Origin: Gnetum montanum
Taxonomy: Eukaryota; Streptophyta; Gnetopsida; Gnetales; Gnetaceae
Reading direction: 5' to 3'
Assembly: GCA_015680685.1 (NCBI GenBank)
Contig: MNCI01005808.1
Span: forward strand, 344,197 to 408,196
Length of the DNA stretch: 64,000 nucleotides
The notes under the pieces were generated by a model, which worked only from the letters and a program-made list of their open reading frames with translations, was not told where the DNA came from and did not search any database. The position numbers were made by a program, and so were the translations under genes. Shown piece by piece: positions 45,799-58,075 of the stretch. How positions within the stretch are numbered: position 1 is the first letter of the stretch; each line of letters starts with the position of its first letter.

Positions 45799-48596
45799 AT
45801 GGCCCCAAAACATGGACAATAGGAAGTTCTTGCTCAAGGTGGCATCAAGCGACCTAGGAGAGGTGAAGGACAAGTTCCTGCTAGACAACATGCAAAGTAG
45901 GAAGAATAATCATTTAGTATCCACCAAGAAGACCTTGCTACTATACAATCAAGGTGGGCAGAAGGAGGAGCTGTTGTAGTGTCTAAATAGGGACGATATC
46001 TCACGTTGCCTCAGGATTATGTTCAGGCCATCCATGAAAGGTCCCTATTTACTGCAGTGATCATGGAATTAAACTTTGGACCTTTCATAGAATTTTCTCT
46101 GAAGGTTGTTAGGGATCATCTCAAAGGATCCCCATTATTGCCTACCCTCTCTAAATGTGGTGCCTGGTACTTAGGGGAGACGTACCAATTTTGGCACAAC
46201 AAAGAATAAGGCACCACAATTAAGATTTGTTGTGTGACTGTTGATTTCTCTATTCAAGCCATTTCAGAAGTATTAAACCTTCCAAATATAGGGCTAAAGG
46301 TTGCTCAGTTGTCTACCTACTCAGACCTTGATGCACGACGAGTTTGGTTAGAAAGGATGTACGTCAAGGAAGATAAGATGTTTGGGGAGTTGACGACGGA
46401 AGAGAGGATTTATTTCAAAATAGGGACTTATCACATCTTCCCCAAAAAATGTTTAAAAATAATTTCAACATATGTAGCAAGAGGATGTGTAGTGTTGATG
46501 GGAAAGGTTAATGCTAACTTGCCTGATCTATATTTTACGGAGATCTTGAGGCAGTTTGAAGAATGGAAGATAGGGAAGTTTGCGTTGCCCTTTCCTTGTC
46601 TTATCAGGAAGCTATGCAGACATGCTTGTATCAGAGGAGACAACAATGATGTCCTCAGGAAAGCCCAAAATGCTTTGTATGCTGAACTGCTAAAGCCACC
46701 TGCTGTAAGGAAAATCACTTTTGAGATGCTAGGTCAGGAACAACAAAAAGAACAAATGGTAAGGCCAACTGCAACTCAACTTGCAGGACCTAGCCAACTT
46801 CAAAGCATGGGACCTAGCCAGCAACAAGAAAAAGGACCTAGCATGGGCCAGCAGGATCAACCACCACCACTGCCACAAGATTACATATCGTTAATGACCC
46901 AACTCAGGGCCATCGCTGAGACGGTTAGTTGGGGAAGTTGTGATGATGCAAACCTATTCCATGTCATTGATGATGTTGTATACCCTATAGTTTCTATAGA
47001 TCGCACGTGCGGTGAAGTGTCCATTCAGATAGGAGGAGGAGAGAGCACTCTGTCACAACAGATTTTAGGAAACACTGTGTCCTTTTAGGTGCAGTTAGAA
47101 ACTGGTGAAGGGGCCATGGTGGTGGTCATGTAGCACCAGGATGCAATAGGAGCCACAGATGTGGTCATAGACCACATTAAAGAATCATTCAATGTGCCTA
47201 TTATGCCACTAGTAAATCTTACAGAAGCACATGATGCTCAAACTTTGGTCGGTACCTCAATGACTCATGTGGAACATGAGGATGTACTTGAACGATTGCT
47301 ACAAATAGGATAGGTAATGACATCCTTTTTTGACATCCCAAAAAATGTTACAGCAATACAATCAGGCCTCATTTCCACCAAAGGGAAGTTGGTCTTGACA
47401 GAGATGAGGGCCGAGCATGCTAAAGAATAAGTGCAAAGATTGCAAGAAAGGCTCGTGACCCTACAAGTAGCATAGTGGGATCCTTGTCAATTCGTTCCCG
47501 CAGACTAGCTGGACACTTTCAGAACTGAGCAACTTAATAAGCTATTGATAGAGAATAAAAGGATGGTGGAAGAAAAAGAGAAGGCTGTTTGGGATGCCTC
47601 TGTGGCACAAGCACAAACTTACGTGCACACCAAGGCACTCAAAGCCTTATAAGAGGAAAAAAACAACTTGTTATTGACAACCTTTGGTTGACCTTTGTGG
47701 AGAAACGAAAGAATGTTCTCGAAGAACATTTTCAATAGTTGCGAGAACAACTAATCAGGGTCAACTAGGACATGAACCATTTAGCCAGGAAAAATTGAAC
47801 GCTCTTAATGGAGGAGGTACGTGCCATCCATTAGAAGATGGCTATTGAAATAAGCACGTGGCAGAATGGGGCTAAACTGCATTAGAAATTGAAGGAGCAT
47901 TTTTAGGACCAGGTGGGGATGTATAAACAAATCATTGAGAAGGAGATCCATATGGCCAAGGCCCACATCAATGCTCTCAGTGCTCAACACACTAACTGGC
48001 AAGCCATATTGGAAACATACATGTTTGCCCACCAGGTGGAAGTTAAGAACCGAGACCTACAGATCCAGGACCTCATAGAGTACATGGAGTTGGCAAACCT
48101 GTGGTATGCCAACCTTGCCATGTTAACAGTAGAGCACCCAAGAACAAAGCTCAAGCAATAGGTAGCCAGCACTTACATCAAATATGAAATAGAATTTGCA
48201 GAATGCAAGAAAATATTGCAGAAATTGGAGGTTGCAAATTCTGAACTCGAGGTGGTTAAAGCAAGCTACCAGGGGTAGAAAGATGTTGCAACAGACTTGG
48301 CTTGATAGCTCACAGATTTTCAAGAATACAGAGAGAAAGCCAAAGCCTACGAGGAGAAACGACGAGTGTTTGCAGCTTGGTATGTCAAAGAAAATAAAAT
48401 GTTTCTGCAACTACCATGCCCATGGAAGGTGCTGACTCCATCAAACATCAGGACATTAGCATGGACGGCATAGGATCCTTGAACTGAAGAGGAGAAACTC
48501 CAAGCCATACTGCAATGCCATCAAATCCCAAGACTTGGAGCACAAGACAAGGGAAAGGCACCCATGGAGGAGCCACTGCCACCAGGAACTACATGA
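45799..48596 (+). pseudogene. ORF3 of element C, best preserved copy
   Basis: From ATG 45799 (MAPKHGQ) one frame runs to about 47690 with about a dozen stops, mostly TAG, then shifts. The last part (47913-48596) is in another frame and ends TGA. Order: basic N-terminus; a domain at 46006-46650 with GAWYLGETYQFW, VDFSIQAISEVLNLP, RIYFKIGTYHIFP and ALPFPCLIRKLC; a Gln/Pro-rich linker (46730-46880); a block DAQTLVGTSMTHVEHEDVLE (47230-47290). A long coiled coil follows (about 47380-48350; EIHMAKAHINALSAQ, VEVKNRDLQIQDLIEYMELA). The domain resembles the 'putative plant transposon protein' family found in plant retroelement third ORFs. Its role is unknown. No signal peptide or convincing membrane segment is visible, which argues against a classic envelope protein. 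Confidence 0.75.
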
Positions 48597-48779
48597 GTTT
48601 CACCCAATTTTGTAGCTATAGGATTTTCTTTTGTGTTCTTTGTGTTTTGTCTTAATTGTGTTCTGATTCCACACTGTGGCATGAATCCATTCTCATTAGT
48701 TAATAATCCCATACCTATCCACTGTGTAATCAATGGAGCTTATTCTCACTTTAGCTCGAGGATGAGTTTTCATTCATTC

Positions 48780-48788
48780 GTGGGGGTA
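48780..48788 (+). other. Polypurine tract of element C
   Basis: GTGGGGGTA immediately before the 3' LTR. Confidence 0.8.
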
Positions 48789-49658
48789 TGAGGAGTCGCA
48801 AATTGTTGTCTATGATATCGCATCCATGATATCATGTACGCAATATCACATACGCGATATCACAACCTAGACGTGATATTGCGTACGCGATATCGCAGCT
48901 TGTCTTCTGATATATAAATAAGAGGTAGGTAGATTTGGTAGGGAGTCTTTTAATTTTTAAGTTTAGTAGTTTTTAGTAATAAGGTAGGGACTTTTTGTCA
49001 GTTTTTCCTCAACCCTTTTCTCCTAGTGCATGCCCACAGTGTGATGATTGTAATTGTACGACGTCCTTATTCGAGTGTGACGTACTTGGACACACACATG
49101 ACTAGCAATAAAGATTGAGATTACTTCATCATTGTAGCATCCACTTAGCTTAATTATTTAATTATTATTATTATTTATTTCTTTCTTAGTTAATATCTCT
49201 CTACCCTTATCTCCTAGTAACACGGAATGAGTACGACTTAATCATGAGCATTTAAGTGTGACTACTTGGTAACCTAGTAGCGTACCTAGGCCATGCGCTT
49301 GGTAATCCCAGTGGTAGTCATGCACAAGGTCCAGGATGTGTATGGATGGTTAAAGAATGGATGCTCATTACACTTAGGCTAGTTTAGGTTCTCTCTCACC
49401 CTCTCTCTCCTAGCTTAGTTGATATTATTTCCCATCATACCCAGGAGTAGCATTAGTGTTGGAACACATCATACACCTCACTCTGGACTAAACCATACGT
49501 GACAAAGATAATACTAGTCTAGGTGGGAAGACAATGAACTATGATCTATAAGTAACTGTCTGGATACCACAACTAGTCCATTTGCGGAGTTCGATTGAAT
49601 CATGTGTGAAGCGCTCGTATTCATATGGTTGAGTGCAGGGGTACCTCGCCACTCATCA
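48789..49658 (+). repeat. 3' LTR of element C
   Basis: Starts TGAGGAGTCGCAAATTG and ends CGCCACTCATCA. Differences from the 5' copy are mostly transitions and concentrate in the GATATC array of U3 (48805-48900). Confidence 0.93.
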
Positions 49659-50977
49659 CATGGCAAGGCAACACTTATTTAAGAACATGGTTTCATCAAA
49701 ATTAAAACATGAGTAATGACATAACCACATGGAGTAGTAAGATCCATAGAGAGTGTAAAGAATAAACAAGTCCCATTGATGTCACTCCCTTTTCCATTCC
49801 CCCTTGGTCCTTCCCTTTTCTTTAAGGAATAATGATCATAAGTTAAGTTTAATTTCATGTGAGAAGAACCATATTGACTTCATGATAAAGACCTCTTATT
49901 TATAGAAACAAAAGGGATGGATGATGTGGTCTCACTACTTTACATGATTATTTACCCAATAATCTTGATAGCATAGGATAAAAACCCAACACATGGTGTT
50001 GATTTCTACATCATGATTGGCAACATTATTAACAAAAACATAGTAAATATCCACAAAGAATAAAGTAAATGACCCAAGAAAATAGAAAATTATAAAAAAT
50101 AAAAAATAGCAAGAAATGAAAAAAGTATTAAGAATTGGAACATTTTGAAGAAATAGGAAAATGTCAAAAATACAAAATGATTAAAAAATTATAAAACAAA
50201 TAGTAAAAATGCACTTATTAATTTTTGATTCAATATAGGACACCTCCCCCATAACTAAACTTATGATTAAGAATTTAGAAAATGGGCCACACATTCTCTA
50301 GATGATACATCATACATTTCTTATTTATTTAATTTTACTGATTTATGTTCTCACTTGTTAGCCCATTGAACATTGATGATAATTAGGTTTTGATCATTTG
50401 GAGATACATGTCTTGTTGAACTAAAAGGTATCTATATTTGAGAGGATGTAGATATGTTCTATTTTCTATTTTTTATTTTAGTTTTTGGGTCTCCTTATTC
50501 AACACTTTCTTCTCGTGTATGGTTAGGGTTAGGATGTTCTTTTCTAAGTTCTTTGTTTAGTTCATTTTATTATAATAAGAGCTAATAAGTGGGTTGAATG
50601 TTTCCATGCATATTTCAGATAGTCTGGTATTTACATTTTCTAGCCAATGGGTGTCTTTTGATTTTATGGCTATTATATAAATATGGTTTTGCGCATACAC
50701 TTGTTTCTCAAGTTCATTATGATCTTGTGTGAGGATTGTGTTAATGCTTTGAGTTTCAGCCCACCACTGCACCCTTTATCATTATAATTATAGAAGATCA
50801 TAGATTGGAAAGGAACATGAGAGTATTTAGGATATGATAGATGATGAGAGGCATAAGATGGTAATTCCACAATAGGTATTTTGAATTGATGGTATTCATT
50901 AGGGTAGTAGTAGTGAGTTAAGGCATGAGTAGTAGAACCATAGGAAGAAATAAATTATTGAATGTAGTATCCATATG
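49659..50977 (-). mobile_element. Element D, gag-side part (between C and E)
   Basis: It begins with the CATGG duplication and CAAGGCAACACTTATT, which continues the linker exactly as in A (7208-7232). It passes through linker to about 50230, where AGTTATGGGGGAGG on the minus strand matches the gag/integrase tail of C and B. It continues as gag C-terminal sequence similar to 28650-29370 of B until E interrupts it at 50977. No integrase or RT lies between linker and gag tail, so D is pol-less. The rest of gag and the 5' LTR should lie right of element E. Confidence 0.65.
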
Positions 50978-51846
50978 TGATGAATTGTAAATTGGTTGCA
51001 TTAACTAGGCCTCATCGAGTAGGCCCCATAGATGCTTGATTTGATGCATTAACGTGGCCTTGTCAACATAGTGTCTATTTTTTCCTATAAATACATGCTC
51101 ACTCGCTATGTTTATGGCATCTTTGTCATAGTTGTAGTGGAGCTCTTGCATTTTTCTTGTGTGAAAGTTAGAATATATTTCTAAGTGTCTATAGTAGAAG
51201 TTAATAGTATATGGATCTTTGTTCAAGCACTGTTGTATCTAAACATAGTAGTGTGTGTAGCAATAAAGATGAGTTTTTTGATAAACCTTGCAGCACTTTG
51301 AAATAGATTAACTATTTACTTATGCATTTAGTGTTTTGTGCAATTTCCTTTAATGCTTTAAGTAATCAAATAGTTAATTAAGCTAGGTTAAATAATGACT
51401 AATTAAGCACATAAGTATGACCACTTTGAGCATATGCTTGATACCTATTAATTCTAGTAATGCTTAATGTTTGGTAACCTAGTAGTGTTAAACGTGTTCA
51501 GGATGTGTAACGTAAGTGGAAATGGATACTTATGTTAGGATTAGTTAGATGTAGTAGATTAGATTAAATTAGTGATTTAATTATTTTATTTTATCCATTA
51601 ATCTTTATCATTAGGAAACTTAAAACATAAAATGAAAAAATGATAAAAATCATATGCCTTAGTTGTACTTAACCATACCTTTGCATTTCACAAGTGTAAT
51701 TGGGAAGACAACAATTGTAATGGTTGGTTTCACTGCCTAGAGACTAGTGTGCTTAGAAGGCTATAAGTACATGAAATTTGACTAGATCACGTGTGAATGC
51801 CTAGTGATTCATATGGTTGGACATAGGGTCTACTTGTCGCTCATTA
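50978..51846 (+). repeat. 5' LTR of element E
   Basis: Starts TGATGAATTGTAAATTGG, ends TTGTCGCTCATTA. U3 has AACTAGGCCTCATCGAGTAG- and AACGTGGCCTTGTCAACATA-type repeats (51002-51070), then CCTATAAATACATGC at 51085-51099. It aligns with 63330-64000. Confidence 0.9.
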
Positions 51847-51847
51847 T

Positions 51848-51866
51848 TGGTGCTATTGTCAAGGAC
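51848..51866 (+). other. Primer binding site of element E
   Basis: TGGTGCTATTGTCAAGGAC, a decayed tRNA-Asp-complementary PBS, one T after the LTR. Confidence 0.7.
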
Positions 51867-52003
51867 TTGTAGTTTGATACTTGTGCTAGTTAGGACTTAG
51901 TGAATATTATTTAAGAATCATCGGAATGAATCCTAAGGTCACAATCATTCAAATAATAATAATTATTATAATTAAAGCACACTCAATTTTTCTCCAATCC
52001 AAA

Positions 52004-54400
52004 ATGTCTTCTTCTCTTGGGCATGATGATTTAAAGCTGCTAGTGCCCCAGGAATTCAAAGTGATGTACACTCATCTAGATGAGTTTGGATGAGTAGTTG
52101 TGGTAGAGAGATATGGAGGGTAATGTTGTGTTGCCCCTTGATCAATTTGTTCCTAGGATGCTACTCCAAAATCTTAAGAAGTTGGGTATCTAGGACCTTC
52201 ATGATGAATATGTTGTGCAAGACCATAACTATTAGGACTATTATCGTGTAGAAACATAATGCAAATGAGACCAGCAATAGGAGAAGCACCATGAAGCTAT
52301 GAAAAGGAAATGATTCACTAAACTCTTGTTCGTGCTGAACCAAAATGATAATGAGCATCCTCCCTCTAGTTCAACATGAAGATTCTTCATCCCTTGACAT
52401 CGGTGATGGGGGCTTGAACTCAAATTTGCATTCTACTACCAACAATTTGGGTTCAGGAAAAAGTGGAAGTCAAGTAGGGGCTTAGGCAAGCATCATGATG
52501 ACTATTAACTTGATATTCATGGCCATGAAAAGTAGAGAGGAGGTGGTAGACACCGTGGTGGTGGTAGTCCTCCTTCCTCTTTATCCTTTTCATCTACATC
52601 TTCTTCTTCCTCCTTTGAATATGATCAAAACTACAGGGAACGAAACCACGATGGAGAGAATGGTGGGACAATGATTGTAGGCCCTACCATGATCGAAGAA
52701 GTAGCAAGGAACATCATAGACATCATCAAAATCATGACGATGATGGCCCTTACTGGAAACTCAAAGCATGCTAAACATCGTAAAGGTAATAAGGATCCCA
52801 ACTAGGCACATGAAAGATAGTACAATTAAGCAATTGGATATGAACAATATCCCTAGATTTGAGGGGGGATATAACTTAGATCCACATACACATCTTCAAG
52901 CCTTTCACAATTCCTATGCCTTGTAGAATAAAAAAATTGACTAGCAACAACTTAAGCTATTCCCTAGGATACTCATAGAAGAAGCTAAAAGTTGGTATTG
53001 CTTCTTGGAGTTGGAATCAATTTGTAGATGGAGTATAATGCTTGAGCTATTCAACGACAAATATCAAATGTACTTTAGAGTGTTTGGATTTGAGAAAGAA
53101 AATCCAAGGCTGGCGACAAGGAACACATGAACCCTTGGATGTAGCCATGGGTAGGTATTATTCCCTTTTACATAGATGTCTTAGCCATGGTTATTCTTAA
53201 TGAGAGTAGCTTTGCCATATCATACATGGGATTTGATAAAAAATGAGGAGAACTCTTAGGATCTATGCCCAATGGAGACTATTAGAACTAAGAGCTAATT
53301 AGATTCAAGGCTGATTAAGCAGGTTGCAAAAGAAGAAGTTGAGTTGAGAAAATGGGAAAGTGCTAAGGAGTATAACTAGGATCCTTCCATTAGAAAAAGG
53401 GAGGTTTGATTTTATGACAGTGAGGGGGAGACACCACCTGATGAGGTGATGCAGCAAAAAACCTTGCCAATTCAAAAATTTGTGTCTAAAATTTTAGCTA
53501 AGTTTGACAAAATATGGCAATCTCTAGATGAAAAATTTCAAATTGTTCTAAATATTGCAAAAGAATCTAAAGAACAAGGTAGTGATTATGACCACAGGAG
53601 AAGGAAAGAAGCTAAATGTGCCTACCAAAGGGCTAAGGGTAAGGTTGTGGTAGTAGAAGAAGTTGTGGAGTCAGAATTAGTTGACAATGGTGGGTGTGAC
53701 ATTTGCCAATATAAACATCCCAAGGGATGTTGCCCTATTATTTCACACTTACAAGAATTTGGGATGTATTCTTTGAATCCTAGACTAGCATGAAGGTAAG
53801 CACCTAGAAGGTTGCCTTATCTTGAAGGTAACCCAAGGAAGTTCCACCAACAACAATAAGCTTATTATCTAAGTTGAGCTCCACCACAACCATATAAGTA
53901 GTATAAGCAATGGAAACATCCATAGTCATGGAGGATTCCACCACCAAGGTAATAGTACTCTTAAAGGTAGTTGGATCTATATGGGTACTATGTTTTGCAA
54001 CCAATGTCTTTGCATGACTCTTCTAGTCATGCTTCTTTTCAACATAACTACTACCCTCCAGAGTATTACAAAATTGATTCTCCATCTACTAGGGGGAAAC
54101 CCCATATCCCTACCATCCTCCTTATCCTTCAATACATGCTCCTCCATCCTCAAGCTAATTACCACTTGCTCCATCCATGTAGGAAAAAATTCCTATGCAG
54201 CCATAGTAGAGCTACTAGGATTTTTAACCTATAGTTGGCTCCTCAATTGAGTGGTTTGAAATCTAGATCCTATAAATGACCATTCTTTCAACCCAATAGC
54301 CCTCCTAAGCCATCACAAACTCATGCGGCTAGTCACCTTGCTCCTTCCTCATCCTTTGTAAGTCATCAAATCAAGAGGCCTTTAAACCAAATTCTTCCTA
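52004..54400 (+). pseudogene. gag of element E, decayed
   Basis: Starts at ATG 52004 (MSSSLGHDDLKLLV). Capsid motifs are visible in shifting frames: LKLFPRILIEEAKSWY (about 52950-53000), LLELFNDKYQMYF and RKKIQGWRQGTHEPLDVAMG (53040-53150). The last third is open for 115 residues (53446-53793) and holds the zinc knuckle CDICQYKHPKGCC (53695-53733). A Pro/Tyr-rich stretch follows. Stops break it in several places. Confidence 0.7.
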
Positions 54401-57400
54401 AGATTTGCACTATTATGTTAACTCATGTTGTATCTGACTAGATCCAGGCTAGCAACCTTCCCAAAAAATTAGTTGATCTTGGAAGTCCACTTATCTATTT
54501 GCAGATTGCTGGGAATGAATCATGAAAAGCTCTTCTGGATTTAGGTTCTAATGTTAATATAATTTCTCATGAGATGTATACTACCTAGAACCTACCACTT
54601 CTCAAGAAAAATAATATTAAATTAGAATTAGCAAACTAGTTCATCACTATTTCATTGGTATTGGTAGAAGATATTGTGACCATTGTCTATAGGTGATCTT
54701 ATCCTACTAATTTCTTAATAATCAAAGTTGAGAACTGCAAAGGGAATTTTCAAATTAGTATGGAAAGGACATGCCTAAGTACTATTGATGTAAAAATGGG
54801 CATAAGAGGTCTTTTCCTGAAAAGTTTCAAGGAAAATGCATTCAAAAAGATTAAAAAGAAATGAGTTCCATGCATCACGTACAATGATATAGGGTGCAAT
54901 TACGTGCAAAAAACTCTGGTTCATGGAAAGAGCATCCATTTCTACATGTAGAAAGTGTGTAAATGAGGCAGATATTCAAAGGTGCTTATATGTAGTAGCC
55001 ATAAAATAGGAGCGCACCCAGTGGTTGATAGTTGATCTTGGAAGTAGCACACTTTGCATGGAACTTACTAAGAGCCTAACATGTGGCTATGTTAAAGGTA
55101 TGGATGAGATAGAGTAAATTCATTACCAACTCTCTAATGATGCAAATGATGATACCTATTGGGGAGAGTTGGAAATCCCTAAAAATTTTAAACAAGAGCC
55201 CTTAGAGTTGAAAACTCTATCTACCAGGATGGAGTATGAATTTTTGAAAAATGACAAGCTAGTAATCATCAATGCCAATCTTACTCCTAAATAGAAATGG
55301 ATGTTGTTGAGGGTGGTCAACAAATGGCTAATAGCCTTTGCTTGGTTATATCTTGAACTCACAATGATTGATCCAAGGATATGCCAACATCGCATCTACA
55401 TTGTTCTAGCTATGAAGCCAAAGAGGTAGCTACAGTGATGGTTGAATCCAAAATTGAAGCATATTATTAAAGAGGAAATTAAACAACTCCTCAAGCTGGG
55501 GTTAATCTATCCCATTGTAGATAGTGAGTGGGTTAGCTCACTCGTGATTATGCCAAAGAAAGGTATCAAGTGATAGGTCTGCATCAAATTTTAGTTATTA
55601 AATATGGCAACATTCAAAGATCAGTTTCCATTATCATTTGTGGATCAAGTGTTGGATACTATATCTTGGCATTACTATTATATATTTTTGGATGGTTATA
55701 GTGGCTATAGCCAAATCTAGATTGCACTAGAGGATTAGGCTAAAACAACATTGATAAGTCCCTAGGGGACTTTTGCATATCGAAAGATGCCTTTTGGTCT
55801 ATGTATTGCTCTAGCAACATTCCAGTGCTTGGTCTTGAGCATTTTTCAACAATAGTTGGTAGTGGGGTGGAAGTCTTCATGGATGAATTCTCCACCTATG
55901 ATGCCACATTTGAGTAAGCCTTGGACCATCTTTAGTAAGTCCTTAAAAGATGTGTGGAGATGAATCTTTAGCTCAATTGGTAGAAGAGCCATTTGATGAT
56001 GCAAGAGGGCATTGTACTAAGGCAAAAAATTACTTAGGCAGGGATTGGGGTGGACCCTAAAAAGATAAGAATCATCTAAGAAATAACTAGTCAATTGGAA
56101 ATCATTAAAGAGGTTTAATCATTCCTTGGACACATTGGCTACTACTAGTGTTTTATAGATAATTTCTCTAAGATCACAAAATCATTGGTCAAGCTTACAA
56201 AGAAATATGCTTCATTGATCTGGACTAAGGAATGTGAAAATGCATTCTAGATCCTTAAGTAAAAGCTTGTAGAGACTCTAATTCTATGAGCACCTAACTA
56301 GTCTAAACCATTTCATATAATGACAGAAGCATCAAATTATGCCTTGGAAGCCACGCTTATGTAGTTAGACGATAAGAAATGTTCATATTACATTCACTGT
56401 GCAAGTTGAAGCATTGTCGATGCACAATTGAATTACACCACAATGCAGAAAGAACTAATGGCAATGGTGTATGCTCTAGAGAAGTTCAGACACTATGTGC
56501 TTGGATACAAAGTGTTTTTGCACATTGACCATAGTGCCATTTTATTCCTCATGAACAAGCCAATTATGAGACCCCATATCATACATCTTGTAGGAGTTTG
56601 ATTTTATAATGGTAGATCAAAAGGGAACTAAGAATGTGATCGTTGATCACTTGTCTTAGTTACGGTGGAATAGCAAAGACGAGGTGAGTCCACTCTTTGA
56701 CCAATTTCCTAATGAACTCCTCTTTATAGGTGTAATATATGAACAAGTGCCCAATGAACCAAAATGATATGATGGCATCCTCACATATCATCTCACTCAA
56801 GAAATGCCACAATATCTAGACTACAAGAAGAAACAACAGTTTTTTCATTAGGCCAAATGCTTCATGGAAATCAATGGACACCTTTATAAGGTGTGCACCG
56901 AATATTTGGTTCGTTGGTGTGTACTTGATGTTGATCAACTATGCGTTCTACAATAAACTCATGAGGATTCTTGTGGGGGCCACTATGCTAGGTGATGCAT
57001 GGCCATTAAGATCCTAAAGGCAAGGTATTATTGGCCAACTATCTTTAGGGACCTCCACCAATTTGTTTACTCTTGTGAATGTTGTCAACGAGATGGTAGG
57101 ATGACCACTTGAATGGAGGGACCTCAATAGTGGATTCAACCACTTAAATCCTTTGACATCTAGGGCATTGACTTCATGGGTCCCATTACATCCATGTTAA
57201 ATGGAAAAGCGTACATAATCATTGTCATTGATTACTGCACAAAATGGGTAGAAGTAGTAGTTATTATCAACTATACATCATCTACTACTGCATGCTTTGT
57301 ACAAAAAAATGTTAGAAATAGGTTTGGGGTGTAACAACATGCATTGATTTCTGACAATGGAACCCATTTTATAGGCACTACCTTTTGTAAGATTATGCAA

Positions 57401-58075
57401 TTCTTGGGGGTTGAACATAAACTAAGAACACCCTATAACCCCCATGTCAACGATCAAGTAGAAGTTACTAATAGAGAGATCATGAAGATCTTGATGAGAA
57501 CTATTAGCAAATATAGGAGAAACTGAGCATGAAACTAAATGATTCCTTCTAGGCATACTACTCAACATGGAAACTTTCTATAGGCTACTCTTCCTATGAG
57601 CTGGTGTACAAAAAATTACCAACTCTACCTATGCAATCCAAGCTCCATATACTTTCACCAACTTGTGACGTGGACCTTGATCTTATCCTAGCACAAAAAG
57701 AAAGTTTAATCAACCTAAATGTGCTAGATGAAAATTGATTGATATCCCTATTCTTGAATGAAATGCACAAGGCATTCAACAAAAAGTGCCATGACTTAGA
57801 ACATAGAAAGTAAAATTTAAACTTGGAGACAAAGTCCTCTACTAGAACCCCACACATGTACCAAAAAAAAAACAAAAAACAAAATTTCAAATGTTGTGGA
57901 AGGGGCCTTATATTATCTATGAAACCTTTCCTTCTGGGCCATGTTAATCTACAAACCTAAGAGTCCAAACAAAAAGTAGTTAGTCAACATGCAACAAACA
58001 CCTCATTGGATGGACAACCATGCTTAATTTTTTGAATCTCCTTCTTACAACTTAGTCATGGGGGAGATGGCCATC
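54401..58075 (+). pseudogene. pol of element E: PR, RT, RNase H, integrase
   Basis: The protease site ALLDLGSNVNIISHEMY lies at about 54529-54579. RT shows LLKLGLIYPI (55490), FLDGYSGYSQI (55690) and MPFGLCIALATFQ (55787-55825). The catalytic box reads VFMDEFS (55873-55893), with Glu for the second Asp. RNase H follows (about 56305-56570: MTEASNYALEA, LNYTTMQKELMAMVYALEKF, HIDHSAILFLMNK). Integrase has HEDSCGGHY and CECCQR (56960-57090), Asp in GIDFMGP (57164-57184), Asp in ISDNGTHF (57347-57370), Glu in QVEVTNREI (57453-57480) and a GPY module LWKGPYIIYE (about 57893-57923). Many TAG/TGA stops and shifts make it non-functional. Confidence 0.85.

Larger units (their letters stand above)
41295..49658 (+). 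mobile_element. Element C: pol-less Athila-type retrotransposon
   Basis: Layout: 5' LTR 41295-42166, PBS, gag, N gap, linker, ORF3, PPT, 3' LTR 48789-49658. A perfect 5-bp target duplication CATGG flanks it (41290-41294 and 49659-49663), and the sequence around it joins into the linker of element D. No pol domain is visible, though 228 Ns at 44382-44609 hide a little sequence, too little for pol. The LTRs are roughly nine-tenths identical by eye. Gag and ORF3 have the longest open stretches of the pol-less elements, so C is probably the youngest of them. Confidence 0.92.

Noticed and set aside
45799-48596. ORF3 as a retroviral-type envelope gene
   Set aside because: The position fits env, but I see no signal peptide, transmembrane anchor or fusion-like segment. 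The domain and coiled coil fit the plant third-ORF family better.
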